A stretch of 52,150 bases of DNA from Bacteroidales bacterium (GTDB taxonomy: Bacteria; Bacteroidota; Bacteroidia; Bacteroidales; UBA12170). Both the position numbers and the translations under genes were made by a program. This document shows positions 26,007-34,377 of the stretch, one piece after another. The stretch lies in NCBI GenBank assembly GCA_027858955.1, contig JAQIBR010000230.1, positions 1 to 52,150 of the forward strand, read 5' to 3'. The notes beneath the pieces were generated by a model. The model was not told where the DNA came from. It made no database searches and was given only the letters and a program-made list of their open reading frames with translations. Position 1 is the first letter of the stretch; each line of letters opens with the position of its first letter.

Positions 26007-26675
26007 ATGGCAGTTAAAAAAACAACGTCAAGTACTAGAAGAAGAAGTTCCGCAGGTACAAAAATTGACTTTATGAAAGCTACCAACAATATTGGCAAGC
26101 CCGTTGCTGCCGTAGCAGGGTTTGCTGTTGGTAAGTATGCACTTAAAAAACTTCAAAAGAGCGAAACCGTCAGCGGTTTATTAGGCTCTGACATGAAAGG
26201 TTATCTGGTTCCGGCAGCCGTTACAATGGGCGGTCTTATTGGTACTCAGTTTACCAATAACGAATATGTCAAATTAGGATTGGTCGGTGCAGCAGGTGCA
26301 GGTGTCGAAGCAATGGTCAAGAAAGCTACAGGTAAAACCATACTTCAAGGTTTGGAAGGCATTATCGGTGACGATGATTATTCCGATTATGATGAAATGG
26401 ATGGATTAAGGGCTTTAAATCCCGTAACTCAGGCACTCCCGGCAGCCGATATTGATATTGAACGTGAAATTCAAGCTTCGGTATCAGGTGCAGCAACTGA
26501 TTTTAGCATGAGCGATGACCCGGTTGGCAATGCAGCTTCCGATTATTCGATGAGTGATGAACCAATTGGTAATTCGTATTATCCCGATGACGATGATGAA
26601 GTCGGTAAAATTCAGAACCTAGACCCCGACAGTATGGACTATGACATCTTTTCGGGCGATATGATGGCATCCTGA
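26007..26675 (+). CDS. Candidate membrane virion protein, Gly/Ala-rich
   Basis: The 222 residues have a basic N-terminus (RRRSSAGTK). Three hydrophobic Gly/Ala-rich stretches follow (AAVAGFAVGKYAL, YLVPAAVTMGGLIG, LGLVGAAGAGVEA), probably membrane-associated. LQGLEGIIG (113-121) then precedes a very acidic C-terminal half with two DFSMSDDPVGN-type repeats (165-189) and a DDDDE run. The acidic tail could be removed or bind basic partners. It lies directly between the transglutaminase-like gene and the candidate coat gene. No homologue is recognised. Confidence 0.6.
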   Translation: MAVKKTTSSTRRRSSAGTKIDFMKATNNIGKPVAAVAGFAVGKYALKKLQKSETVSGLLGSDMKGYLVPAAVTMGGLIGTQFTNNEYVKLGLVGAAGAGVEAMVKKATGKTILQGLEGIIGDDDYSDYDEMDGLRALNPVTQALPAADIDIEREIQASVSGAATDFSMSDDPVGNAASDYSMSDEPIGNSYYPDDDDEVGKIQNLDPDSMDYDIFSGDMMAS

Positions 26676-26738
26676 TATTCAATAAATAACATTTAATCAA
26701 TTTAATAACAAGGCTATTGAGCCGCAAAACAAATTATC

Positions 26739-27584
26739 ATGGCAGAAATAAATGAGCAAAAAGATTTGTACCCTTCGATGGATGACATAGAGGGTTTAGA
26801 GGAAGTGATTCTTGACAAGGAAGAGGATGCTTTAGAAAAAGAAGAAGACCAGGACGATGCAGTCGAGGGTATTGGCGATTTAGGTCGTTCACGCCGTAGA
26901 GGCAGACGCAAAGGACGTAGAACTCGCAGAAAAACAAGCCGAAAACGTGCAGTTCGCAGGTCATACAATGCAGGGGCAAAAAGTACAGCTGTAAAAACAG
27001 GCTTAACCAAAGACCTTACTTCAAAAGGCCAGTTTGAACTTCGCAGACAGCAGTTGCCACCTGAAGTTCAGAAAGCATTGAAAGATGCACGTATGCAAAC
27101 CGTTGATTCAGCAATCTACACCATCAAATCAGTTAAAGATAAATCTGATATTGATTTAATGGAAGCATCGGATGATAAGAAATCAGGTAGAACAAACCTG
27201 AACCGTGCCCAGCTTGATTCTGGAAAGTATTTCTTGTTGACTGATGTGGTTTTAGAGTATGCTCATGGTGCATCGGAAGAGGATAACGACCCGGCAGACT
27301 TCGCATTTGGTCAATTTGCTTTACCGCCACAAATCTTAAACGGAACGTTTGAAATGACTTTGGGAACAAAGGTTATCATTCCTGAAATCTCATGTGCGGT
27401 ATTCGATGATTCAGATACTACCAAGCGCAAGTTTCAATACAAATTGGCGAATCCGAAATGGTTAAAACCATCAATGGATATTACGCCAAAATTGAACATG
27501 CCAAAAGCAATCAATAACGGTGACAAGGTTTTCAACCCTGCCGTTAAAGTAACGCTGATGGGAACTGTTACCGAGAAGGCATAA
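26739..27584 (+). CDS. Candidate major coat protein
   Basis: The 281 residues start with an acidic segment (about 16-42), then VEGIGDLG (42-49) and a strongly basic segment (RSRRRGRRKGRRTRRKTSRK, 50-69). A 200-residue folded domain rich in predicted beta strands follows (for example TFEMTLGTKVIIPEISCAVF and VFNPAVKVTLMGTVTE). An acidic propeptide ahead of an Arg-rich, DNA-binding N-terminus suits a capsid protein cleaved during maturation. A strong terminator directly after the gene would raise its relative expression. I cannot tell single from double jelly roll by eye. Virion identity is inference. Confidence 0.55.
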   Translation: MAEINEQKDLYPSMDDIEGLEEVILDKEEDALEKEEDQDDAVEGIGDLGRSRRRGRRKGRRTRRKTSRKRAVRRSYNAGAKSTAVKTGLTKDLTSKGQFELRRQQLPPEVQKALKDARMQTVDSAIYTIKSVKDKSDIDLMEASDDKKSGRTNLNRAQLDSGKYFLLTDVVLEYAHGASEEDNDPADFAFGQFALPPQILNGTFEMTLGTKVIIPEISCAVFDDSDTTKRKFQYKLANPKWLKPSMDITPKLNMPKAINNGDKVFNPAVKVTLMGTVTEKA

Positions 27585-27612
27585 TTTTTTTTTGAAACGT
27601 CATAATCGTTCG

Positions 27613-27648
27613 GGGGACGGCAAGCGGTATGTGAACCGTCCCCTTTTT
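27613..27648 (+). terminator. Terminator after the candidate coat gene
   Basis: GGGGACGG (27613-27620) pairs perfectly with CCGTCCCC (27636-27643) across a 15-base loop, followed by TTTTT. It would reduce read-through into the downstream minor virion genes and so set expression ratios. Confidence 0.9.
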
Positions 27649-27662
27649 CAATTTAAAAGGAC

Positions 27663-28049
27663 ATGGAAAAACAAGAGAATATAAAGAAGCTTCAAGTTGT
27701 AAAATTCGAGGTTAAAAAAGGTCAGACATTTGAGTTTAATGGCAATACCAAAACGGAACACGACCGTATAAAAGGTATTTTCCTTCGCTTATCAAATCCT
27801 CAGGCATTACCCGGTGCCACACTAAGGGTTTGGATTGATGATACAGAAATAATCCCCGATGATACAGAAGTGGCATTGCTTCACCATAACGATGATATGA
27901 GCATAAAGGATGTTGCTTTTCCTATGGATGAAAAAGCCAAAAACAGCCCTGTAAGGATAATCTACAAGGACGATAGTGAAAATCTTGCAGTAAGCGACAG
28001 CTACAATGTAAGAGTGTACCTACTTGCCGAAGTTGAAAAAAAGAAGTAG
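27663..28049 (+). CDS. Small beta-rich candidate virion protein
   Basis: The 128 residues are almost wholly alternating polar/hydrophobic strands: KFEVKKGQTFEFNG, GATLRVWIDDTEI, VRIIYKDDSENL and a final YNVRVYLLAEVE. It has no signal peptide or membrane helix. The strand-rich build and small size fit a single beta-barrel virion component, such as a penton or spike base. It follows the candidate coat gene and its terminator. The fold assignment is by eye only. Confidence 0.55.
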   Translation: MEKQENIKKLQVVKFEVKKGQTFEFNGNTKTEHDRIKGIFLRLSNPQALPGATLRVWIDDTEIIPDDTEVALLHHNDDMSIKDVAFPMDEKAKNSPVRIIYKDDSENLAVSDSYNVRVYLLAEVEKKK

Positions 28050-28068
28050 CCCCTAAAATCTCCCGACA

Positions 28069-28857
28069 ATGAAAAGATATTTTGTAATTACAAAGCAATC
28101 GGCCAGCAACAGTCATATTAATGAACAGGATTTACTCCCTGCTTCATGCAAGCTTATTACCGGGATAGCTGTTAATGCAACGGTAAAACAGGAATCGGAG
28201 CTTGTCGATATTACTCAGGACATGATTTTCCCTCAAAGATTAATATCAGATTTGCTGTTAAGCGATGGTATTACCAACCTGTTTTATTCCTATTTGCGGA
28301 CAAGAGCAAGCGAAGCCGAAAGCAAGGACTTTTTTGAAACGGATATTTTGCCTGATATAGTAAATATCCTAAGTCAAAATTTAAAATACACCTGTCTTAG
28401 TCAGGATGAACAGGCATCATTCAACAATAGCCTGGCCGAGTTATTCCACACCCAATTTGCTGACTATCTCTATAACGAAGCAGGGATATTTGCAAAAGGT
28501 AAAAATATATCAAGCCTTGAATTTGCAAACCTGATAGCACAGGAAACTTTAACCTTTGCTTATCTGCATAAATCAGATGTTTTCTTACGCCCATTAAAAG
28601 CATATAAACGACCTGAACCTTATGAATGTGGCAATATCAGCCTTTTAGTAAACGGCAACAGCTTTCTCCTTCGGGATTATATGATTACCGCTAACCGCAA
28701 GGTTCGCAACATGAGCAAAGAGGTAATTCCTTTTCACGAGCCATTGGAAGTAAACAGCAATATCCATACGGTTTTTAAGAGCAATAAAAATAGCAGCGAC
28801 AATACAATCACCATTAGAATTTACATTGAATATGAACACGAGCGAATTACTACATAA
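28069..28857 (+). CDS. Unknown late protein with beta-rich C-terminus
   Basis: The 262 residues have a helical middle (about 60-165) and a C-terminal strand-rich part (CGNISLLVNGNSFLLRDYMI, then TITIRIYIEYEHE). The end resembles that of the preceding 128-residue protein: a Phe-Pro or Pro-Phe segment, a polar loop and a last strand of alternating hydrophobics. It could be a second barrel-type virion protein. Its 3' end overlaps the next gene by 26 bases, so the two are translationally linked. No family is recognised. Confidence 0.55.
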   Translation: MKRYFVITKQSASNSHINEQDLLPASCKLITGIAVNATVKQESELVDITQDMIFPQRLISDLLLSDGITNLFYSYLRTRASEAESKDFFETDILPDIVNILSQNLKYTCLSQDEQASFNNSLAELFHTQFADYLYNEAGIFAKGKNISSLEFANLIAQETLTFAYLHKSDVFLRPLKAYKRPEPYECGNISLLVNGNSFLLRDYMITANRKVRNMSKEVIPFHEPLEVNSNIHTVFKSNKNSSDNTITIRIYIEYEHERITT

Positions 28858-29197
28858 CATAGCAAAAGACCGTGTTGAAGGTATGCGTACCATTGACAGT
28901 TTTCAGCTTAAACCTGCTGTTGTCAGTATAACACAAGCCGATATGTCCCTAGACCTTAAAAACGACTTGTGGATTCTTAATACAAAGGGAATCCCGGCAA
29001 GTATTGATGAATTGGAAATGGTCAGCAGCGATAATGTTTTTACCGCCACGCCCGAAGAATACGATTTTATGGATGAATACCGCTATCAGGTATTTACCGA
29101 TTACATAGACATAAAAACCCAATCAAACGATTTTAAACCGTTCCGATTGGAATTTGTAAAAATAATCCCTCACCGAAACCCACATAGTGGGGATTAA
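28832..29197 (+). CDS. Small unknown late protein
   Basis: The ATG at 28832 is preferred over a TTG at 28826 and gives 121 residues. The protein is soluble, with LDLKNDLWILNTKGIPASID in the centre, an acidic EEYDFMDEY patch and a strand-rich end (FKPFRLEFVKIIPH). It overlaps the gene before it and precedes a coiled-coil protein. No family is recognised. Its position suggests a minor virion or assembly protein. Confidence 0.5.
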   Translation: MNTSELLHNIAKDRVEGMRTIDSFQLKPAVVSITQADMSLDLKNDLWILNTKGIPASIDELEMVSSDNVFTATPEEYDFMDEYRYQVFTDYIDIKTQSNDFKPFRLEFVKIIPHRNPHSGD

Positions 29198-29273
29198 TAA
29201 TGGGAACTAAGTGCATTTATTAATTGATAAAGAAAATGATAGAGTACTGAGCAATTAATGTAACAAGAAAATT

Positions 29274-30395
29274 ATGTTGGATTTCAGAGAACAAATACAA
29301 AGCATTTACGAATTTATTAAGCGTTCCGAGGATGAACAGAAATATCCTTACGCTTACGAAATATACCTTGTTTCAGGTGTGGATGAAACTGCATTGACAT
29401 CAAGGACTGCCGGAACTGAAAAGTTCAACCGAGACATTGAAAGTGCCATTGAAAAGGCAAAACAGGTACATGGTACTATCCGGGTTGATGTTTTTGGAGG
29501 CAAAAGCCCCAATGCCAGAAGCCTGAACAGTTACACAATAAATGTGAGTAAGCTTCTTAATCCACCTAAAGAGCCTATGGAACGAGCAGAGATACAAACA
29601 ATCATCCAGGAAGAAATGAAACAGAGCCAAATCCAAAACAACACCAATGGTTTAGGTGAACTTGATTCTCTTTTAGGTTTGTTTTCGGGTGACAACCCTG
29701 CTGTTAAATCTAAGCTTGATGGTCTGTTCGGTGTCTTTAATGCCCTTTCTGGAAATAATAAGGAGGTTGAAAGAATCAGCTACCAAAAGCAATTGGATGA
29801 TTTTAAGTTCGAGACACGCTACACCACCCTGGAAGAAAAGTATGAGCGGTTACGCAATGAAAATGCAGAGCTAAGAGCTGAAAAAGACCGCTATTATGGC
29901 GAAAACAGAGAGCTAAAAACAGAGAGAACAGACTTAGAAAGCCGTCTTGCCGGGTATGCCCCTAACGAAGTAATGAAACGTGTTGCCACAGGTGCATTAG
30001 TTGGTATAGGTTCACGCCTGCTCACTAACAGTCCAAAAACCGCAGAACTATTAGGGCTTACAGCAGATGAACTCAAAGGTGCTTTGGGCATGATAGATGA
30101 CAATGCTGAAGAATCAGCTCAAATCCCTGAAACCAATGTTGAAATAACCGACATGGGTTCGGCAAATACCCCCGAAGACAAGAAGAAAGCAGAGATTATT
30201 AAAAACCTGTCTGATGCACTTAGAACATGGGAACTACAAGATGTAGCAAAGATTGCAAATATCGTAGGCTTATGCTTGGATAAAGCTGAACTCATAAATA
30301 AAACGCTGATGTTCCTGAATCAATCCGTGAACGGCATTGCAGAACCGGAACAGGGGGACACAGAATTGCACAATAATGATTTGGAACAACAATAA
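29274..30395 (+). CDS. Coiled-coil late protein
   Basis: The 373 residues comprise an N-terminal globular domain (about 1-95), a TNGLGELDSLLGL segment (124-136), and a long coiled coil at about 165-225 (KYERLRNENAELRAEKDRYY, then ENRELKTERTDLESRL). A Gly/Ala/Leu-rich hydrophobic stretch (ATGALVGIGSRLL) and an acidic helical C-terminus follow. Coiled-coil proteins in late operons commonly act as scaffolds or spikes. The NGLG motif is similar to motifs in the candidate coat and membrane proteins. Function is inference. Confidence 0.55.
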   Translation: MLDFREQIQSIYEFIKRSEDEQKYPYAYEIYLVSGVDETALTSRTAGTEKFNRDIESAIEKAKQVHGTIRVDVFGGKSPNARSLNSYTINVSKLLNPPKEPMERAEIQTIIQEEMKQSQIQNNTNGLGELDSLLGLFSGDNPAVKSKLDGLFGVFNALSGNNKEVERISYQKQLDDFKFETRYTTLEEKYERLRNENAELRAEKDRYYGENRELKTERTDLESRLAGYAPNEVMKRVATGALVGIGSRLLTNSPKTAELLGLTADELKGALGMIDDNAEESAQIPETNVEITDMGSANTPEDKKKAEIIKNLSDALRTWELQDVAKIANIVGLCLDKAELINKTLMFLNQSVNGIAEPEQGDTELHNNDLEQQ

Positions 30396-30406
30396 AACAA
30401 ACGATT

Positions 30407-30583
30407 ATGAGAAAATTCAAAGTAGGAATAACCATAGAGGCTGATACAACCGAAACAGTTCAGCAAGTTGGAAACCTTTTGCAAAATGCAGTTAATAAGG
30501 TCGATAAAGATGATATGATTAAGCTTCTGACCAAGGTTGCCAAGAACCCCAATATTGTAAAGACAGCATTACGATACATCTAA
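30407..30583 (+). CDS. Small 58-residue late protein
   Basis: The frame starts with ATG 11 bases after the preceding stop and reads MRKFKVGITIEADTTETVQQ, then a helical region with Asp-Asp-Met and VAKNPNIVKTALRYI at the end. Length, spacing and even codon usage support a real gene. It has no membrane helix. No family is recognised. It lies in the late block, 13 bases before the next gene. Confidence 0.6.
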   Translation: MRKFKVGITIEADTTETVQQVGNLLQNAVNKVDKDDMIKLLTKVAKNPNIVKTALRYI

Positions 30584-30596
30584 AATTTTTAGCACC

Positions 30597-31070
30597 GTGC
30601 AACAGTTACCACCAGTAAATAAAGCAGCATTAATAGCTCAAGGTTTAAAGATTGGGTTACCCCTCATTGGAGTTGGTATTGGTATTTATGCAATAAGAAA
30701 ATTGCTAAAACGAAATCCCGATGGCACTACCTCAAAGGTTGCCCCTTCCATAAAAGATACGGTTATCCATAAAGAGAACCTGACTATATCTGCTTCTGAT
30801 GCAGCACTTTTCGCCAATACCCTTTATGGTTCAATGCAGGATTTTGGTACGGATGAAGAAACCATATTCAGCACGATTGATAAATTAAATACCAAAGATG
30901 ATATGCTCTTGGTCATTAAAGCTTTTGGTATGAAAAAATATTTATGGGGAGCAAGAGACCCCTGGTTTGGTCAGGAATACAATTTAATTGGTTGGTTAAG
31001 GTCAGAGCTTGGTAAAAAAGAGGTTGTCAAAATAAAGCCAAAGTTCGAAGAATGGGGAATACCTCTTTAA
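30597..31070 (+). CDS. Membrane-anchored protein with annexin-like motif
   Basis: The start is GTG at 30597. The 157 residues have an N-terminal membrane helix (about 19-35, IGLPLIGVGIGIYAIRK). A soluble domain contains ANTLYGSMQDFGTDEETIF, then STIDKLNTKDDMLLVIKAFG. This GTDEETI motif with its helical surroundings is like an annexin repeat, a Ca2+ and phospholipid-binding unit, but only one repeat is present. A membrane anchor plus lipid-binding motif would suit a virion with a lipid layer. The annexin relation is a pattern match, not proven. Confidence 0.55.
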   Translation: MQQLPPVNKAALIAQGLKIGLPLIGVGIGIYAIRKLLKRNPDGTTSKVAPSIKDTVIHKENLTISASDAALFANTLYGSMQDFGTDEETIFSTIDKLNTKDDMLLVIKAFGMKKYLWGARDPWFGQEYNLIGWLRSELGKKEVVKIKPKFEEWGIPL

Positions 31071-31083
31071 AACACGGTAAGCT

Positions 31084-31707
31084 ATGGACAAGAAACAAAA
31101 GAAGATATTATTTATTTCGGGAGGGGTGTTAACCACAGGGGTGATAGCAACCACCATTTTGCTAATTCGAAGACGAAACAAGCGGAAACGTGGACTATTG
31201 CCCCCAAGTGGTTCTGATACCAGTCCGTCAAATTTCCTGACCACAAATAACAATCTATTGCCTACCAACTTTCGCAATTGGAATGGTGGAAATACCTACT
31301 TGCCAAATGCTCCAAGGGGTATCAGAAATAACAATCCGGGAAACCTGATTTACACCAATATCAAGTGGAACGGTAAGTTATCCAAAGAGCAAAACAAAGA
31401 CAGGCGTTTTGAAATGTTCATTGCCCCGGTTTATGGTGTTCGTGCCATGATTAAAGACCTCAAGCATGATATTGAAAAAGGTAAAAGTACAGTTCCTCAG
31501 CTTATCGAGGAATATGCCCCACGCTTTGAGAACAACACCGACAATTATATCAACACGGTTTGCAAGGATTTGAGAGTTAGCAAAACAGCAAAACTCCTGC
31601 CTACAAAGAATACACTTCGCTTATTGGTACTATCAATGACCAAAGTGGAAACGGGTGGTAATTACGTCTCCAACGACTTGTTTGAACAAGCTTATGCAAT
31701 CATTTAA
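31084..31707 (+). CDS. Membrane-anchored virion lysozyme-like protein (P5-like)
   Basis: An N-terminal membrane helix (about 6-28, ILFISGGVLTTGVIATTILL) and a basic patch (RRRNKRKR) precede a linker and a domain starting with PRGIRNNNPGNLIY (about 77-90). RGIRNNNPGN is the hallmark of a phage structural/lysozyme-like family that includes proteins annotated as structural protein P5 of PM2-like viruses. MFIAPVYGVRAMIKDLKH and TDNYINTVCKDLRV complete the domain. It probably sits in the virion membrane and opens peptidoglycan at entry. It is separate from the GH108 endolysin used at exit. Confidence 0.72.
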   Translation: MDKKQKKILFISGGVLTTGVIATTILLIRRRNKRKRGLLPPSGSDTSPSNFLTTNNNLLPTNFRNWNGGNTYLPNAPRGIRNNNPGNLIYTNIKWNGKLSKEQNKDRRFEMFIAPVYGVRAMIKDLKHDIEKGKSTVPQLIEEYAPRFENNTDNYINTVCKDLRVSKTAKLLPTKNTLRLLVLSMTKVETGGNYVSNDLFEQAYAII

Positions 31708-31757
31708 CCCTCAATGAGGGAGATAATAAAAATATAATGAATTAAAAATATTTTACA

Positions 31758-33854
31758 ATGGGTACTATAAAGATGTTTAGGGGAACAACCCCACCATTAT
31801 TGAAAAAAGGCGAATGGGCCAGCGATGGACATTACGCCTATTTAGGTATGGAACATGGAGAATACAAAGTGTTTCAAGGGGTATTTGATTTAAGTGATGA
31901 CCAGTATATTTCAGGTTTCCAATACGACATAAATCAAAAAGCAATACTCATTCCTTCAGGCACTCCTTTTTCAAAATTACAAAGCTTGTTTGATACGCTT
32001 CCTAAAGCTTTAAAATATACTTCTGATTCAAAAGCAAGCATTGATATAATGTTCGAAGACGGAACGTATATCAACGATTTGGGAACGTTCCTGGTACTTC
32101 GTGATTTTTCCTACCAAATCAACATCAAATCATTGAGCAATAAGATTGACGGTGTAGTTGGAACGTATGTGAAACCTGTAATTTTTCAAAGCGATAAAGC
32201 GATTGAAATTTACAATAGTGCGGTGAACTTTGAGGATATTCGTTTTGAATACAGCGATATTGCCAGCGGTGCAATAGCATATCTGAACAGTACTACCAAT
32301 ATAGATGATTGTTGCTTTGATGCCAAAGTCAATCAATCTTGTGTATTTGACAAGGGCTACAACAAAATTGTATTTTCCGATACTTATTTCAAGATGAACC
32401 GTGATATTGAAGATACTATTTTGGACAAAGCATCGGTTGGTTCATTTATCAATATAGCACGTTCAAAATCGGCTCCGGATTTCAGACCAAAAACCATTGT
32501 TCAGAAGATTAGTGGTGGGTTGATAATTGCCGGGAATGTGGACGATTTACTTATTTCCGAAAGAAGTCCTGTGTATCTGCCAAATGGCGGTATTGAGGTT
32601 CATGGTGGATTTGTTACCGACCCTGATGGTAATATGGATATTTCAGTTCCCACCAAACTTTCACAGTTGGAAAACGATATGAACCTAACCTCTAATTTTG
32701 AGGAACTTCAAAACAAGCCTACAACCATTTCGGCAGACCAGACTACGGCAATTGAAAACAATAACCGCAAAAACTCCTACCCACAGGAAGATGCAGATAA
32801 ACTTACAGGTATTGAAGCAGGTGCTACAGTTGGTGCAGATTGGGAAACCAATTTACAGAACAGACCTACTACCATCACACCTGAACAGACCGAATCCATC
32901 GAGCTTAACACTCAAAAACGCTCATATACCGAAGCCGATGAGAATAAATTGGCAACCATTGAGGAAAATGCAACGGTAGGAGCAGATTGGGAAACTAATG
33001 TTGCAAATAAACCTGTTACCATTTCCCCACAGCAAGCCTTGGATATTGAAACCAATAACCAAAAACGCAGCTACCCACAGGTTGATGAAGAAAAACTTTC
33101 AGGCATTGAAGAAAATGCAACGGTAGGTGCTGATTGGGAAACTAATGTGCAAAACAAACCTACTACCATCACACCTGAACAGGCAGAAGCCATTGAAACC
33201 AATACTGCAAAAAGAAACTATCCTCAAACCGATGAAGAGAAGCTGGCAGGTATCGAGGAAAGTGCAACAGTTGGAGCAGATTGGGAAACTAATGTGCAGA
33301 ATAAACCTGATACCATAACAGCGGAACAATCGGCAGCTATCGAGACAAACTCTGAAAAGATAAGCTATCCACAAGCAGATGCAGATAAACTATCAACCAT
33401 TGAGGAAAACGCAACCGTTGGAGCAGATTGGGAAACTGACGTACAAAACAAGCCTACAACTATTTCTCCGGAACAGTCAGCAGCAATTGAAGCAAATACC
33501 CAAAAAGTAAGCTACCCACAAGCCGATGCGGATAAACTAGCAGGTATTGAGGAAGGTGCAACCGCTGGTGCAGATTGGGAGACAAACGTTCAGAATAAAC
33601 CCACAACCATTTCAGCAGAACAAGCAGCAGCTATTGAAACGAATGCTCAAAAGAGAAGCTACCCACAAGCTGATGCAGATAAATTGGCTGGCATTAATGG
33701 GAATGCAACCGCAGGTGCAGACTGGAATGAGAATCTACAAAATATACCTGCAATTCTACAGGAGTTACTTACAGTCTTGGCTAATTCAGGAGTTACTCAT
33801 TTTGACATTGCCCCAAATGGTACAGTTTTAAGATTAGGCAGAGTTGAAGAATAA
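31758..33854 (+). CDS. Receptor-binding fibre with seven 49-residue repeats
   Basis: The 698 residues have an N-terminal attachment domain (1-60) and a beta-helix-like region (about 60-300, with INDLGTFLVLRDFSYQ and SAVNFEDIRFEYSD). Seven tandem repeats (317-659) follow, with consensus KLxxIExxATVGADWETNVQ and NKPTTIxxEQ. The short C-terminal tip ends FDIAPNGTVLRLGRVEE. The KLxGIExxAT...ADW...N.P repeat is typical of trimeric phage fibres. It probably forms the host-recognition spike. Repeat number could change by recombination. Confidence 0.78.
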   Translation: MGTIKMFRGTTPPLLKKGEWASDGHYAYLGMEHGEYKVFQGVFDLSDDQYISGFQYDINQKAILIPSGTPFSKLQSLFDTLPKALKYTSDSKASIDIMFEDGTYINDLGTFLVLRDFSYQINIKSLSNKIDGVVGTYVKPVIFQSDKAIEIYNSAVNFEDIRFEYSDIASGAIAYLNSTTNIDDCCFDAKVNQSCVFDKGYNKIVFSDTYFKMNRDIEDTILDKASVGSFINIARSKSAPDFRPKTIVQKISGGLIIAGNVDDLLISERSPVYLPNGGIEVHGGFVTDPDGNMDISVPTKLSQLENDMNLTSNFEELQNKPTTISADQTTAIENNNRKNSYPQEDADKLTGIEAGATVGADWETNLQNRPTTITPEQTESIELNTQKRSYTEADENKLATIEENATVGADWETNVANKPVTISPQQALDIETNNQKRSYPQVDEEKLSGIEENATVGADWETNVQNKPTTITPEQAEAIETNTAKRNYPQTDEEKLAGIEESATVGADWETNVQNKPDTITAEQSAAIETNSEKISYPQADADKLSTIEENATVGADWETDVQNKPTTISPEQSAAIEANTQKVSYPQADADKLAGIEEGATAGADWETNVQNKPTTISAEQAAAIETNAQKRSYPQADADKLAGINGNATAGADWNENLQNIPAILQELLTVLANSGVTHFDIAPNGTVLRLGRVEE
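32706..33734 (+). repeat. Seven 147-bp coding repeats in the fibre gene
   Basis: Seven in-frame units of 147 bases, starting at the codons for LQNKP, VQNKP or similar, run without gaps, and an eighth partial unit begins at 33735. ADWET(N/D) is kept in the first six units and ADWNEN in the seventh, while surface positions vary. Units 4 to 7 are most alike, as expected for recent duplication. Confidence 0.85.
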
Positions 33855-33865
33855 AACAGTTTATT

Positions 33866-34366
33866 ATGAAAGCATTAGTAATAGCAAGCCTTTTCACGGC
33901 ATTTATAGCATTGGTAGTTTACCTGACCGCAATCATAGCGGTTCATGGCATTCGCAAATCAATTTCCGATAGCAATTATTTTTTGCAAAAACCTTATAAG
34001 CTTGTATTTGAGATTGTAATGTGGATTTGCGGACTGTCCATAATCATAACAGGTCTGTTCATAAAGGAAACAGTTGATTGGTGGATAATTGGAGGCGGTA
34101 TAGGTGTCTTTTTAGTTGGTGTTTTCTCTGACTTTAAGCGAAATATCTTTATCCGCATCGCTCATTATTTATCGGCAATCGGTGGTTTTACGTTCCTTGG
34201 TTTAAGCTATTATTTCAGTTTTGACAATATTGGATTTACGGTTATTGTTGCCTTATCTGCACTTATAGCAAGTGCCTTTGCAGACAAACGCATTTGGTGC
34301 TTAGAGCTGACAATGGCAATTGAAATATTCGCAGGTCTTTTCTATTTGGCTCACACAATCATGTAG
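33866..34366 (+). CDS. Multi-pass membrane protein of unknown function
   Basis: The 166 residues contain four or five hydrophobic helices (LFTAFIALVVYLTAIIAV, YKLVFEIVMWICGLSIIITG, WWIIGGGIGVFLVGVF, HYLSAIGGFTFLGLSYYF, MAIEIFAGLFYLAH). There is no signal peptide beyond the first helix and no recognised domain. It sits at the join between the fibre gene and the methyltransferase genes, with gaps of about 11 bases each side. It might be a virion membrane or superinfection-exclusion protein. Neither is shown. Confidence 0.6.
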   Translation: MKALVIASLFTAFIALVVYLTAIIAVHGIRKSISDSNYFLQKPYKLVFEIVMWICGLSIIITGLFIKETVDWWIIGGGIGVFLVGVFSDFKRNIFIRIAHYLSAIGGFTFLGLSYYFSFDNIGFTVIVALSALIASAFADKRIWCLELTMAIEIFAGLFYLAHTIM

Positions 34367-34377
34367 TTATCTCATTC

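Noticed and set aside
31708-31720. Palindrome CCCTCA-A-TGAGGG before the fibre gene
   Set aside because: Stem of 6 bp with no loop room or T-run; too weak for a terminator and not repeated elsewhere.
31758-33854. Diversity-generating retroelement target in the fibre gene
   Set aside because: No reverse transcriptase and no template repeat are visible; the repeats are simple tandem duplications.
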